The translations under genes and the position numbers were made by a program. The notes below the pieces were generated by a model. The model was not told the DNA's origin. It did no database searches and was given only the letters and a program-made list of their open reading frames with translations. From Chloroflexota bacterium (GTDB lineage: Bacteria > Chloroflexota > Anaerolineae > Anaerolineales > Villigracilaceae), in contig JACRMH010000062.1 in the NCBI GenBank assembly GCA_016219545.1, positions 1 to 64,000 on the forward strand: 64,000 nucleotides of DNA, read 5' to 3'. Positions 36,701 to 43,921 of this stretch are shown in pieces (within the stretch, counting starts at the first letter, position 1; each line of letters begins with the position of its first letter).

Positions 36701-37945
36701 TTCGACGAAGTGAATATTTCTGATGTGGTCAACAGTGTACTGTCCACCATCAGCGGGCTGGTAAAGGACAGACCGATCCAGTTGAAACGAATCATTCCGG
36801 CGAGCCTCCCAACGGTCAGGGCGGATACGATCCGCGTCCGGCAGGTTTTACTCAACCTATTGACCAACGCATCCAAATTCACCGACGAAGGCGATATCGT
36901 CGTGGAAGTTTCCCTCACCCAGGGGCCTTCCCGACGAAACGAGATCAAGGTCAGCGTTACAGATACGGGACCTGGAATCTCAGAACAAGATCAGGCAAAA
37001 CTTTTCCAGGCCTTCTCGCAAGTGGACGATTCACCCACACGCAAATCCGGCGGTACCGGTTTGGGACTTTCGATCTGCAAACAACTGATCACCATGCACG
37101 GCGGCAGGATCTGGGTGGACAGCGAACTTGGCAAGGGAAGCACCTTCTCATTTACCCTGCCTCTCTTCCGCAAGGAAGGTGATGACTCCGACACCAATGT
37201 CAACAAAGTGATCCTTTCGATTGACGACGACTCAGGGGTTATCGAGTTGTATGAGCGCTATTTACATCCGCAGGGATATCAAGTTGTGCCGTTGACAGAC
37301 CCCGCGCAGGCGCTGGAACGGGTGAAGCAGCTCAAGCCATTCGCGGTCACATTGGATATTATGATGCCGGGCATTGACGGCTGGCAGATCCTCGACAGTT
37401 TGAAAGGCGACCCCGACACAAGAAATATTCCTGTGATCGTTTGCAGTATCATCGAAGATCTTGAAAAGGGATTCAACCTCGGCGCATCCGATTATCTTGT
37501 AAAGCCGATCCTGGAAGATGACCTTGTCAATGCACTTGACCGTTTGAACTCAGACGGCTCGATCCGTGATGTGCTTATCGTTGACGACAATCCGGATGAT
37601 TTGCGTCTGTTCAGCAAAATATTAAGCAACGACGGCAGATACAAACCCACCCTCGCTGAAGGCGGACGCAGCGGCTGGCTGATGATCTCCTCCGGCAATC
37701 CGCCTCATGCGGTCATCCTTGACCTGTTCATGCCCGACATGAACGGGTTTGAGATCCTCGAAAAGATGCAGTCAGACAGTAAACTGCGCGATATTCCCGT
37801 GATCGTCATCAGCGGCATGGAACTTTCCGCAGAACAAAAGAAACAACTCAGCGACTTCGGTCAGAGAATTTTATCGAAGGGATCGTTCAGCGAAAAAGAA
37901 TTGCTTACCTCCATTCAACGCGCGTTGGAACGAATCAAACAATAG
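33761..37945 (+). CDS. Soluble hybrid histidine kinase: half-GAF, GAF, GAF, PAS, PAS, GAF, HisKA, HATPase, REC, REC
   Basis: 1394 residues with no TM helix; the only transmitter of the operon. Residues 1-62 are basic and Pro-rich with KIDKRLDKLFQDI near the start. Then a half-GAF (about 80-135) like those of the receptors, GAF (141-305), GAF (310-475), PAS (485-600), PAS (605-722), GAF (735-895), HisKA with phospho-accepting His917 in MSHELRTP, HATPase (about 1015-1135; N box NLLTNASKF, GTGLGLS) and two receivers with acceptors Asp1199 and Asp1321. All catalytic residues are present. The second receiver has LSKGSF at its lysine position. ATG 33761, inside the ParA gene, is supported by AGGAG 9 nt upstream. 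Likely targets are its own receivers, the two stand-alone receivers and the receiver of the next gene. Confidence 0.92.
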   Translation: MPKKPKIDKRLDKLFQDIRPEENVAKTKRIPKGDKEAARPADPKPVRQNPEQSTPVKVAKRQTAALPPLETALLQQDNSGNTSYSVTIPTGFSEWSTLRVVDEGREHHWTPDEQLLVKQVSDQLSLALENARLFQETQKRAEELNTLNEMALALSSETDNAQIAEITYKYASRLIDTNNYFIALYDQSSSEIHFPLIINDRVRIQAPIRKLGSGLSDYVIRTKETLYLPDRVLDRMQEMGFEFIPLGDNKPALSWLGVPLLVGNRAIGVIVVQSVEKENLYSERDRDVLLSIAGQVATALENARLFQETKERANDLALINRVVGTLTVATNLEAALDVVIREIVEDFPVSRGAVALLDEDKQGFTVIADHSKMTDAFSAVGLKIPLEGNILTQTIISTRKPYIVEDASNNTANPPVVRDEFRRIGINYTAIFPITDNDEVIGTLGVDILEKNATLNQNQIALLEATLSPISTAIGRLRAEEALKLSETNLRTLFSSMEDVVLVIDKDTRYVSIAPTNPSRLFRPSEELLGKRMDEIMPAEISDPFKVAINHTLTTGETSQIEYELPIGTENYWFLANISKLTEDTVFWVARDITERKKSEEEVTRFKMGIETSGDAVFMTDINGKIVFANSAFETVYGYKPEEAIGNTPRIIKSGLIPQEQYQYFWGTLLSKQTVTGELINRHKDGRLVNIAGTNSPILDRKGNVLGFLAVHHDITDRKKAEEELQKRNTYLSVSAEIGRLVTSTLDLNTIFSRTVNLVNEKFGFYHAAIFTVEETRFNAILREATGEAGAEMKRSNYSLQVNSKSIVGKVTIDGQPVVVNDVTDDPLHKFNPLLPETQAEAAIPLRIGTRVIGALDVQAKTTNAFSQDEIAVLQTLADQVAVAIDNARSFELSQQAVMEMREIDRLKNQFLANMSHELRTPLNSIIGFSRVIIKGIDGPVTELQQQDLTAIYNSGQHLLGLINDILDSAKIDAGKMELAFDEVNISDVVNSVLSTISGLVKDRPIQLKRIIPASLPTVRADTIRVRQVLLNLLTNASKFTDEGDIVVEVSLTQGPSRRNEIKVSVTDTGPGISEQDQAKLFQAFSQVDDSPTRKSGGTGLGLSICKQLITMHGGRIWVDSELGKGSTFSFTLPLFRKEGDDSDTNVNKVILSIDDDSGVIELYERYLHPQGYQVVPLTDPAQALERVKQLKPFAVTLDIMMPGIDGWQILDSLKGDPDTRNIPVIVCSIIEDLEKGFNLGASDYLVKPILEDDLVNALDRLNSDGSIRDVLIVDDNPDDLRLFSKILSNDGRYKPTLAEGGRSGWLMISSGNPPHAVILDLFMPDMNGFEILEKMQSDSKLRDIPVIVISGMELSAEQKKQLSDFGQRILSKGSFSEKELLTSIQRALERIKQ

Positions 37946-37957
37946 GAGCTTCAGACA

Positions 37958-39610
37958 GTGTCTTTCATCATCAAATGCCTTGATTGCGGGCATTATGCGC
38001 CGTATTATCCAACCTCCACATCCTGCCCAAAGTGCAATAGTCAATGGCGTGAAGCGGAATATGACTATGAGTTGATCGGCAAAACCCTGCCGGCCTTACT
38101 GGCAAAACGGTCCTCCAGCTTGTGGCGCTATCATGAGTTGCTGCCCATTCGGAATCCAAACCCCAGCCTATCGCTTGGCGAAGGCGGGACGCCGCTCATC
38201 CGCGCGGTGAACCTCGGCATGATGCTGGGATGCCCGAATATTTACATCAAAGATGAACGTCAGGGGCCTACCTCGTCATTCAAGGACAGGCAGGCCTCGG
38301 TTACGATAGCCGCGTTGAAGGAAGCAGGCATCACCGAAATGGTGGCGGCATCCACCGGCAATGTGGCAATTTCCTATTCTGCTTATGCGTCGCGCGCGGG
38401 GGTGAAATTATGGGCATTCGTCACCAGCCTTGTGCCTGCCGTAAAAATGCGCGAGATCGCGCTCTATGGAAGCCAGGTCATAAAGATCACCGGCTCTTAC
38501 GACCAGTGCAAACAGGTGGCATCTGAATTCGCCCGCCAGCGTCATTTGTATCAGGACATGGGCGCGCGCACCATCACATCCATTGAGGCGATGAAGACCA
38601 TCGCCTATGAAATCGCCGAGCAGTTGACATCTGTTCAAGGTCCACCTAAGGATACACTCTGGCGCACACCGGATTGGTACGTGCAGGCCATCAGCGGCGG
38701 CATGGGACCGCTGGGAGTCTATAAAGGTTTCCGCGAAATGAAACAAATGGGATGGGTTGACCGCATCCCCGCTTTCGCTCCCATTCAGGCTGAGGGCTGC
38801 GCGCCCATGGTGGAAAGCTGGAAAAAGGGATTGGAAAAAGCCGTGCCGGTCACTTCGCCGAAAACGCGCATCGAGACCCTTGCAACAGGCGACCCCGGCC
38901 GCGCCTACGAGTTCCTGCGTGGATATGTGGATAGCTCAGGCGGCGCTTTTGAAAGCGTCAGCGATGAAGATGCCTTCCGCGCCATGCACGTGCTGGCAAA
39001 GATGGAGGGAATTTCCGCCGAACCTGCCGCTGGCGTAGCCTTTGCCGGGTTGTTCAAATTGATCCGCGCGGGCGTTATTAAATCCAGTGACACTGTGGTT
39101 GTGAATTGCACCGGTCACACCATGCCGGCGGACCCGAGCATCCTCGGCGAGAACTGGATGCACGACGTCAAATTCCCGACAAAAGAAGAAACTCCGCAGG
39201 AAGGTCTGCTCTCAGCCCTTTCACAAGTCGCCCCGGAACGCTTCCCCAAGATCGCCATCGTGGAAGATACAGCCGAAGCGCGCCGGCTCATCCGCCGCAT
39301 CCTGCAATCGCAGGGAAACTTCACCATCCTGGAAGCAAGCAACGGACGGGAAGGACTCGACCTGATCCAGCGTGAACTGCCAGACCTCGTCATCCTCGAT
39401 CTCATGATGCCTGAAATGGACGGCTTCGCGGTCATCGAAGCGCTGCGGGCGAAACCGGAAACTGCCACCATCCCGGTGATCGTGGCGACTGCCAAAGAAT
39501 TGACCACCGATGAAAAGAATCGGTTGAGCGGTCAGATCCAATCTCTTATGCAAAAAGGTGATTTCCTCAACGATGAGTTCCTCGAAGAGGTTAAGGCATT
39601 GATCAAGTGA
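37958..39610 (+). CDS. Threonine synthase fused to a C-terminal receiver domain
   Basis: 550 residues from GTG 37958 (AGGAG 8-9 nt upstream). Residues 1-400 are a threonine synthase-type PLP enzyme, which turns O-phosphohomoserine into threonine. An N-terminal zinc ribbon has Cys7, Cys10, Cys23 and Cys26; PLP-linking Lys109 sits in SSFKDRQAS; the phosphate loop is STGNVA; the C-terminal motif is NCTGH. Residues about 430-550 are a complete receiver with acidic residues ED at 436-437, acceptor Asp481 in VILDLMMPEMDGF, ATAK and Lys533 in QKGDF. The junction (400-430) is a short polar linker in one uninterrupted frame, not a frameshift. A receiver on an amino-acid biosynthetic enzyme is unusual and suggests control of activity or location by the upstream kinase. 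Related PLP lyases remain possible for the catalytic part. Confidence 0.85.
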   Translation: MSFIIKCLDCGHYAPYYPTSTSCPKCNSQWREAEYDYELIGKTLPALLAKRSSSLWRYHELLPIRNPNPSLSLGEGGTPLIRAVNLGMMLGCPNIYIKDERQGPTSSFKDRQASVTIAALKEAGITEMVAASTGNVAISYSAYASRAGVKLWAFVTSLVPAVKMREIALYGSQVIKITGSYDQCKQVASEFARQRHLYQDMGARTITSIEAMKTIAYEIAEQLTSVQGPPKDTLWRTPDWYVQAISGGMGPLGVYKGFREMKQMGWVDRIPAFAPIQAEGCAPMVESWKKGLEKAVPVTSPKTRIETLATGDPGRAYEFLRGYVDSSGGAFESVSDEDAFRAMHVLAKMEGISAEPAAGVAFAGLFKLIRAGVIKSSDTVVVNCTGHTMPADPSILGENWMHDVKFPTKEETPQEGLLSALSQVAPERFPKIAIVEDTAEARRLIRRILQSQGNFTILEASNGREGLDLIQRELPDLVILDLMMPEMDGFAVIEALRAKPETATIPVIVATAKELTTDEKNRLSGQIQSLMQKGDFLNDEFLEEVKALIK

Positions 39611-39611
39611 T

Positions 39612-40589
39612 GTGTCACTTGCAGGTATAAGGCTGGCAATTTTGCAAACAAAACAGACAGTTGGGATCACAGCCGCATTCAGTTCGGCGATCTTCCTCGG
39701 GTTCGCGCCTGTCTTCGGAAAGCTCGCCATTACGCAAGGCTTTTCGCCCTTTGCGGTGGTGGCCTTGCGCACCAGTTTTGCTGCCGGCATTTTATTATTG
39801 GCCATTGCCTTGTTCCAACGTCAGTATCTTTACATCTTTCCGGTTGGGCTGGTCGGCTGTCTACTGGCCGGCGCCATCAACGGGTTTGGCTCCCTGCTTT
39901 ACTACCTCGCGCTTTCGAGGCTGCATGCCGGCGTGGGACAATTGCTTTATTCCCTCTATCCATTCTTCGTCGCCATCTGGCTGATCTTTGACCGCCAGCC
40001 CCCCACACGCCTGACCTTCTTCCGCATCGGGCTCGCAACCGTCGCAGTGTTGCTGCTCACCAGTATTCCAGATGACTCCACAGACCCCATCGGCGTGATG
40101 ATGATGATCGGCGCGTCCATCCTCTATGCCATGCACCTGCCGATCAACCAGCGCGTGTTATATGAAGTCCCTGCGCCGACGGTTGCGCTGTACACATTGC
40201 TCGCCATGAGCATGGTGGTCGTCCCAGCCTATTTGATCTTTGACCGGGCATGGCCGGTCGCTAATACTCCCTGGCTGCCGGTCTTCGGCTTGACCTTCGT
40301 GACAGTCTTCTCCCGCATTGCACTTTTTCTGGGCGTGAAGAAGATCGGCGGGATGCAGACTGCTTTGTTGGGACTCGCCGAACTGTTGATCGCGATCCTC
40401 TTTAGCCGAATTTGGCTTGGCGAAAGCTTGTCCCTGCTTCAGTGGCTTGGCGCGGTCGGACTCGGCGTAAGCCTGCTCCTGGTTATGTTTGAAAATATCA
40501 CGCCGCCCACGCATTCCGGCAAAACCGGCTGGCTCTCATGGATCCGCGCGCCGGATCTGCCGAAGGATATTTTTGGCCCGTATGAATAG
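39612..40589 (+). CDS. EamA/DMT-family transporter
   Basis: 325 residues, ten predicted TM helices arranged as two EamA repeats (about 15-145 and 165-295), with the family's 'GFGSLLYYLALSRLHAG' end of the first repeat. Members export amino acids and other metabolites; substrate cannot be read from the sequence. GTG 39612 is used because it overlaps the TGA of the threonine synthase-receiver gene region (TGATGTG), but an in-frame later start near 39645 is possible. As last gene of the operon next to a threonine synthase, export of threonine or homoserine is a reasonable guess, no more. Confidence 0.84.
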   Translation: MSLAGIRLAILQTKQTVGITAAFSSAIFLGFAPVFGKLAITQGFSPFAVVALRTSFAAGILLLAIALFQRQYLYIFPVGLVGCLLAGAINGFGSLLYYLALSRLHAGVGQLLYSLYPFFVAIWLIFDRQPPTRLTFFRIGLATVAVLLLTSIPDDSTDPIGVMMMIGASILYAMHLPINQRVLYEVPAPTVALYTLLAMSMVVVPAYLIFDRAWPVANTPWLPVFGLTFVTVFSRIALFLGVKKIGGMQTALLGLAELLIAILFSRIWLGESLSLLQWLGAVGLGVSLLLVMFENITPPTHSGKTGWLSWIRAPDLPKDIFGPYE

Positions 40590-40600
40590 ATTTAGACAAT

Positions 40601-40631
40601 AAAAAACGCATCCGATTGGGTGCGTTTTTTT
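40601..40631 (+). terminator. Terminator at the end of the receptor-array operon
   Basis: AAAAAACGCA (40601-40610) pairs with TGCGTTTTTT (40621-40630) around a 10-nt loop, giving an A-stem-T structure active in both directions; the plus-strand T run ends the long operon. Confidence 0.8.
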
Positions 40632-40727
40632 GATTAAAAAAATCTAGTTGGTGTGGTGGTGAATTTAAGGCGAACTTGGGTTCTAAGGGCGAATAAAATA
40701 AATCGTAAAGGTACATTATATAGCACA

Positions 40728-41558
40728 CTACTGAGCAGGCTTGACACCTATGCAAGAAGTTGTACTAGGGTCAGAGTATGTTTGGTAGAAATCAGTTACA
40801 GTAAAATCAGAAGTGATGCTTTCAAGTTTCGCGAAATACTTAAACCTGAAATGTGAAGCCTGTCCAACAACATATTCTTCAAACTCCGTAAACGAGGTGT
40901 TGTTCGACGGATGCCAGAGCGTAATCTCAGGTGCATATTTTGACCGTGAGGATGTATCTTGAGGACATATTTTGAGAAGATCGCCCGATTTTGATGCATT
41001 TCCTTCCCACTTATACATTACCCCTTGGGATGGATAGAACAAAATCATTGTGTAATATGGTTGATCGTCGGATGAGTTCGCTGCTGCCAGTGTCCAGATT
41101 TCGTCCGGCTTGCCAAGTTCTGACAATACACCGGAGAGTGAGTAATCAAAATTTTCATATACCCAGTTTGAATAGGTGGTTATTGATGAGACAATACCAT
41201 TTTCAACTCGTAATGATATTCCCATTCCACGAGGATATGTTGTTTCGGGGCTATTTGAAATCTTGATATGATAGTTGTTCTGTCCAGCTCCATATGGACC
41301 ATCAATAGCGTGAGGGGATGAGAAATACGTGGCAACATCTCTCCACTTCGTTACGCCTGGAATAATTCCCCAGTAACAGGGAAACTCGCAGCTCTCCAAT
41401 TCAGAATAAATCCCAAATATTGGCGGCCTCGGCATCCAAGGAGTTGCTGTAAAGATTTCTGTGCTGAAAGGAAATGGTGTTTTTGGTTCTTCCCTGGCTT
41501 GTGCACATCCAGACAAGAACAATACAGTTATTAAAATAAACTGGCGAACACTATTCAT
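40728..41558 (-). CDS. Lipoprotein of unknown function coupled to a response regulator
   Basis: 276 residues from ATG 41558; longer frames upstream lie within the response-regulator gene and are not needed. Signal with lipobox LFLSGC (Cys at about 18). The mature part begins with a Pro/Thr-rich linker, then a globular domain with paired Cys (ESCEFPCYWGI), a 'GKPDEIW' turn and C-terminal Cys residues. I do not recognise a named family. Similar surface lipoproteins with an early 'CxxPCxxGI.PG.T' motif occur in Chloroflexota, where they are uncharacterised. The ATG lies inside the last codons of the response-regulator gene (8-nt overlap), so it is translated from the same mRNA. Confidence 0.72.
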   Translation of the reverse strand: MNSVRQFILITVLFLSGCAQAREEPKTPFPFSTEIFTATPWMPRPPIFGIYSELESCEFPCYWGIIPGVTKWRDVATYFSSPHAIDGPYGAGQNNYHIKISNSPETTYPRGMGISLRVENGIVSSITTYSNWVYENFDYSLSGVLSELGKPDEIWTLAAANSSDDQPYYTMILFYPSQGVMYKWEGNASKSGDLLKICPQDTSSRSKYAPEITLWHPSNNTSFTEFEEYVVGQASHFRFKYFAKLESITSDFTVTDFYQTYSDPSTTSCIGVKPAQ

Positions 41559-42279
41559 TCCCTTTATATACATAACCAGTTCCGCGCACACTAACCACTT
41601 TTTCTGAGAGGATGGGGAATTTTTCAAGTTTATGCCGCAGGCGGCTCACGAGCGGACGTAATATCTCCGGCGCTTCGCGCTGGGATGTATCATATCCCTG
41701 CACCAATAGGACCAACTCTCGGTGTGAAAATACCTTGCCTTCATTCTTGATCAAAATGCGAAGGAGTCTGCCTTCGGCCGGCGTGAGATGTTCCACCTTG
41801 CTCTTGTGCTTGATCTGCCGAAGGGCAAGGTCAACGACTGTGCCGTCCTTCATGGTGACTACGATCACTTCATTGGTATCGTCAATTTCGGGGTTGCGCG
41901 CCTGTGCCCTTGCAAGCTTGTGCGCCAGGGCTTTCTTCACACTGGAAATGATCTGGCTCGGAGAAGCGGGTTTCAATAAATAATCATGAATACGCAAACG
42001 CAATGACTGCACAGCGCTTTCAATGGAACCGTAAGCCGTGAGCAGGATCACTTCGGTTTCAGGGGAAATCTCATTCAAGACCTGAATGACTTCCAAGCCG
42101 TCCATGCCGGGCATTTTCAGGTCCACGATCATCACGTCAACTGTATTGGCGCGGGCATATTCGATGGCCACCTGTCCATTGGGAGCAGACGTTACCAGAT
42201 GGCCTTCCAGCTTGAGCATTTCAGAAAGGGACTGCCGGGCAACTTGTTCATCATCAACGACCAGAATATTGTGTTTCAT
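41551..42279 (-). CDS. Response regulator, receiver plus winged-helix DNA-binding domain
   Basis: 242 residues. Receiver (1-120): acidic Asp9-Asp10, acceptor Asp53 in VMIVDLKMPGMDG, Thr in LLTAYGS, Lys in YLLKPAS. A linker follows, then a winged-helix output (about 140-240) of the OmpR/PhoB type, with LTPAEGRLLRILIKNEGKVF and the C-terminal RGTGYVY wing. It should be a transcription factor phosphorylated by the kinase encoded just upstream; the receiver itself looks more like NtrC-type receivers (AYGSIESAVQ). It overlaps the kinase gene by 4 nt (ATGA). Confidence 0.92.
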   Translation of the reverse strand: MKHNILVVDDEQVARQSLSEMLKLEGHLVTSAPNGQVAIEYARANTVDVMIVDLKMPGMDGLEVIQVLNEISPETEVILLTAYGSIESAVQSLRLRIHDYLLKPASPSQIISSVKKALAHKLARAQARNPEIDDTNEVIVVTMKDGTVVDLALRQIKHKSKVEHLTPAEGRLLRILIKNEGKVFSHRELVLLVQGYDTSQREAPEILRPLVSRLRHKLEKFPILSEKVVSVRGTGYVYKGNE

Positions 42280-43859
42280 TGTTTTCCTCCTTGAGGTAGG
42301 AATATTCTAAAACAGGCTCCGGAGCCGCGCTTGGGAAGCAGCTCCAAAGTGCCTTTGTGTTTATCTATTATATTGTAACTCACTGTAAGTCCCAACCCCG
42401 TACCGCCGTCTTTCGTACTGAAAAATGGCTCGAAAATATTTGCCTGCTGCGCTAGAGGAATTCCGCGGCCATGGTCCCTGAACAATAATTCAACGCCATC
42501 TTCAAATGGACGGGCGGTAATGTCCAAAGCCCCGCCGGTCGGCGACATGGCATCCATGGCATTCAAGATCAAGTTGATGAACACTTGTTGTATCTGGCTC
42601 CCAATCGCCATGATGGGATGAATGGTTGAAGGGAAATCCAACTTAACTTTGACCCTGGACTCTGAAAGTTGTTTTGACATTAAGTTCAAAATGTAATTCA
42701 ACATTTCAGCGAGGTCAACTTCCTGGGGGGCGGTTGCTCCGGGACGATAAAAATCCAACATGCGGCGGACGGTGAGAATTAACCGCTCCAACTCGGTGCG
42801 GGCAAGCTCGAAATATTCCCTGCGCTTTTCTGCGGGCAGGTCTTCCCGCCCGGCGAGGTGCAGGCAGTTCTGCACAGCTTGCAGCGGATTATTGATCTCA
42901 TGCGCTATGGATGCGCTTAGACGTCCGGCCGCAGCCATCTTCTCGGCTTGAAGTAAGGCCTTCTGCGATTCTTCCACCTTACGGATGTAGTCCAATTGTT
43001 CGGCGTAAAGGCGGGCATTTTCCAAAGCGGCGGCGGATTGGCGCGCAAGGATCTGGAACAACTCAAGGTCCGATTCCTGGAATGGCGAGAGTTTATTATC
43101 GCGCGCGGCGAACAGGATCATGCGGAGGTTCGGGCGCAGGATGGGAATCAGGATCGCCGCACCAAACCCAAGGTCAGAAAGAAGCGATTTCAATTCCGTG
43201 TCGCCCGGCCCGTTGACATTGATCAGCAAAGGCGCAGATGATCCATCTGCATGAGAGATCAAATCCTTAAGCTGGGGCGATGAAAGGACGCCGCGCGAAA
43301 TTGACATGGAAAATTCTTTGGTGAGCACGTCCTGCTCAAAACAAGCCGCGTGCATACACTGCAAATGCTGGCACACAGCTTCGGCGATGAGTTCAAGCAG
43401 GGGTTCGCGGCGCGTTTCTGAAAGCAGGGATTCTGTGACTGAAAAAAGCGGACGCAATGCGTTTGTGCGGGCGGCGTCGTGTTTTTGCTGGCTGTCTTCC
43501 AATGCCAATTTGACCGCGTCTATCAGGTGACTGCCCTGCTCGAAAGGCTTGAGGATGAGTCCATCCACTCCCTGCCGCAGGGCGCGGATGGCCGTTTCGA
43601 CGGTGCCGTGTCCGGTCATAATAACGATGGCGGCATCCGGTTGAAGGCGCTGCGCGTGTTGAATGATCTCGAAGCCATCCACGACGGGCATACGAATATC
43701 CACCAGCAAAAGATGGATGGGATGTTCTTTGAGATATTCAATGGCCTTGCTTGGGTCGGTTTGGGTTTCCACCTGATACCCGGCGCGCGTTAATAGTTTT
43801 TTGCAAAGCAGGACAATATTGGGTTCATCGTCAACAACGAGTACAAAGTTTTTTTTCAT
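42276..43859 (-). CDS. Hybrid-type histidine kinase: REC, GAF, HisKA, HATPase
   Basis: 527 residues, no TM helix. An N-terminal receiver (1-120) with acceptor Asp54, a GAF (about 145-285), coiled coil (285-305), HisKA with His320 in SIAHEINNPLQAV, and HATPase (about 400-525) with NLILNAMDAM, DHGRGIP and GTGLGL. Because the receiver is N-terminal, it probably takes phosphate from another kinase, plausibly the one encoded 62 nt upstream, and tunes this kinase. It overlaps the response-regulator gene by 4 nt. The class (HEINNP-type HisKA) matches NtrB-like kinases. Confidence 0.92.
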   Translation of the reverse strand: MKKNFVLVVDDEPNIVLLCKKLLTRAGYQVETQTDPSKAIEYLKEHPIHLLLVDIRMPVVDGFEIIQHAQRLQPDAAIVIMTGHGTVETAIRALRQGVDGLILKPFEQGSHLIDAVKLALEDSQQKHDAARTNALRPLFSVTESLLSETRREPLLELIAEAVCQHLQCMHAACFEQDVLTKEFSMSISRGVLSSPQLKDLISHADGSSAPLLINVNGPGDTELKSLLSDLGFGAAILIPILRPNLRMILFAARDNKLSPFQESDLELFQILARQSAAALENARLYAEQLDYIRKVEESQKALLQAEKMAAAGRLSASIAHEINNPLQAVQNCLHLAGREDLPAEKRREYFELARTELERLILTVRRMLDFYRPGATAPQEVDLAEMLNYILNLMSKQLSESRVKVKLDFPSTIHPIMAIGSQIQQVFINLILNAMDAMSPTGGALDITARPFEDGVELLFRDHGRGIPLAQQANIFEPFFSTKDGGTGLGLTVSYNIIDKHKGTLELLPKRGSGACFRIFLPQGGKQ

Positions 43860-43921
43860 GAAAAGATTACCTTGTGATCAGAATGATTGCAGGTTTCACC
43901 GATTTTTAAATCCCAATTCCA

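Larger units (their letters stand above)
9990..40589 (+). other. Predicted 17-gene signalling operon (receptor-array operon)
   Basis: Seventeen same-strand genes follow one another with overlaps or gaps of at most 42 nt over about 30.6 kb. They include start-stop overlaps at 14719 and 30515, an 8- to 17-nt overlap near 16300, 11 nt at 23494 and 35 nt at 33761. No terminator hairpin was seen inside; one follows at 40601-40631. Content: two receivers, ten membrane GAF proteins, one solute-binding protein, ParA, hybrid kinase, threonine synthase-receiver fusion, EamA exporter. Co-transcription is inferred from spacing. No convincing promoter was found before 9990, although TAAAAT at 9963-9968 is possible. 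Confidence 0.75.

Noticed and set aside
37958..39610. The possibility that threonine synthase and the receiver are two genes joined by a frameshift
   Set aside because: The frame is continuous through the linker, there is no internal start with a ribosome site, and both domains are complete.
39115..39805. Two long minus-strand frames opposite the receiver part of the threonine synthase gene
   Set aside because: The plus strand encodes a complete receiver with all phosphorylation residues; the minus-strand products show no domain.
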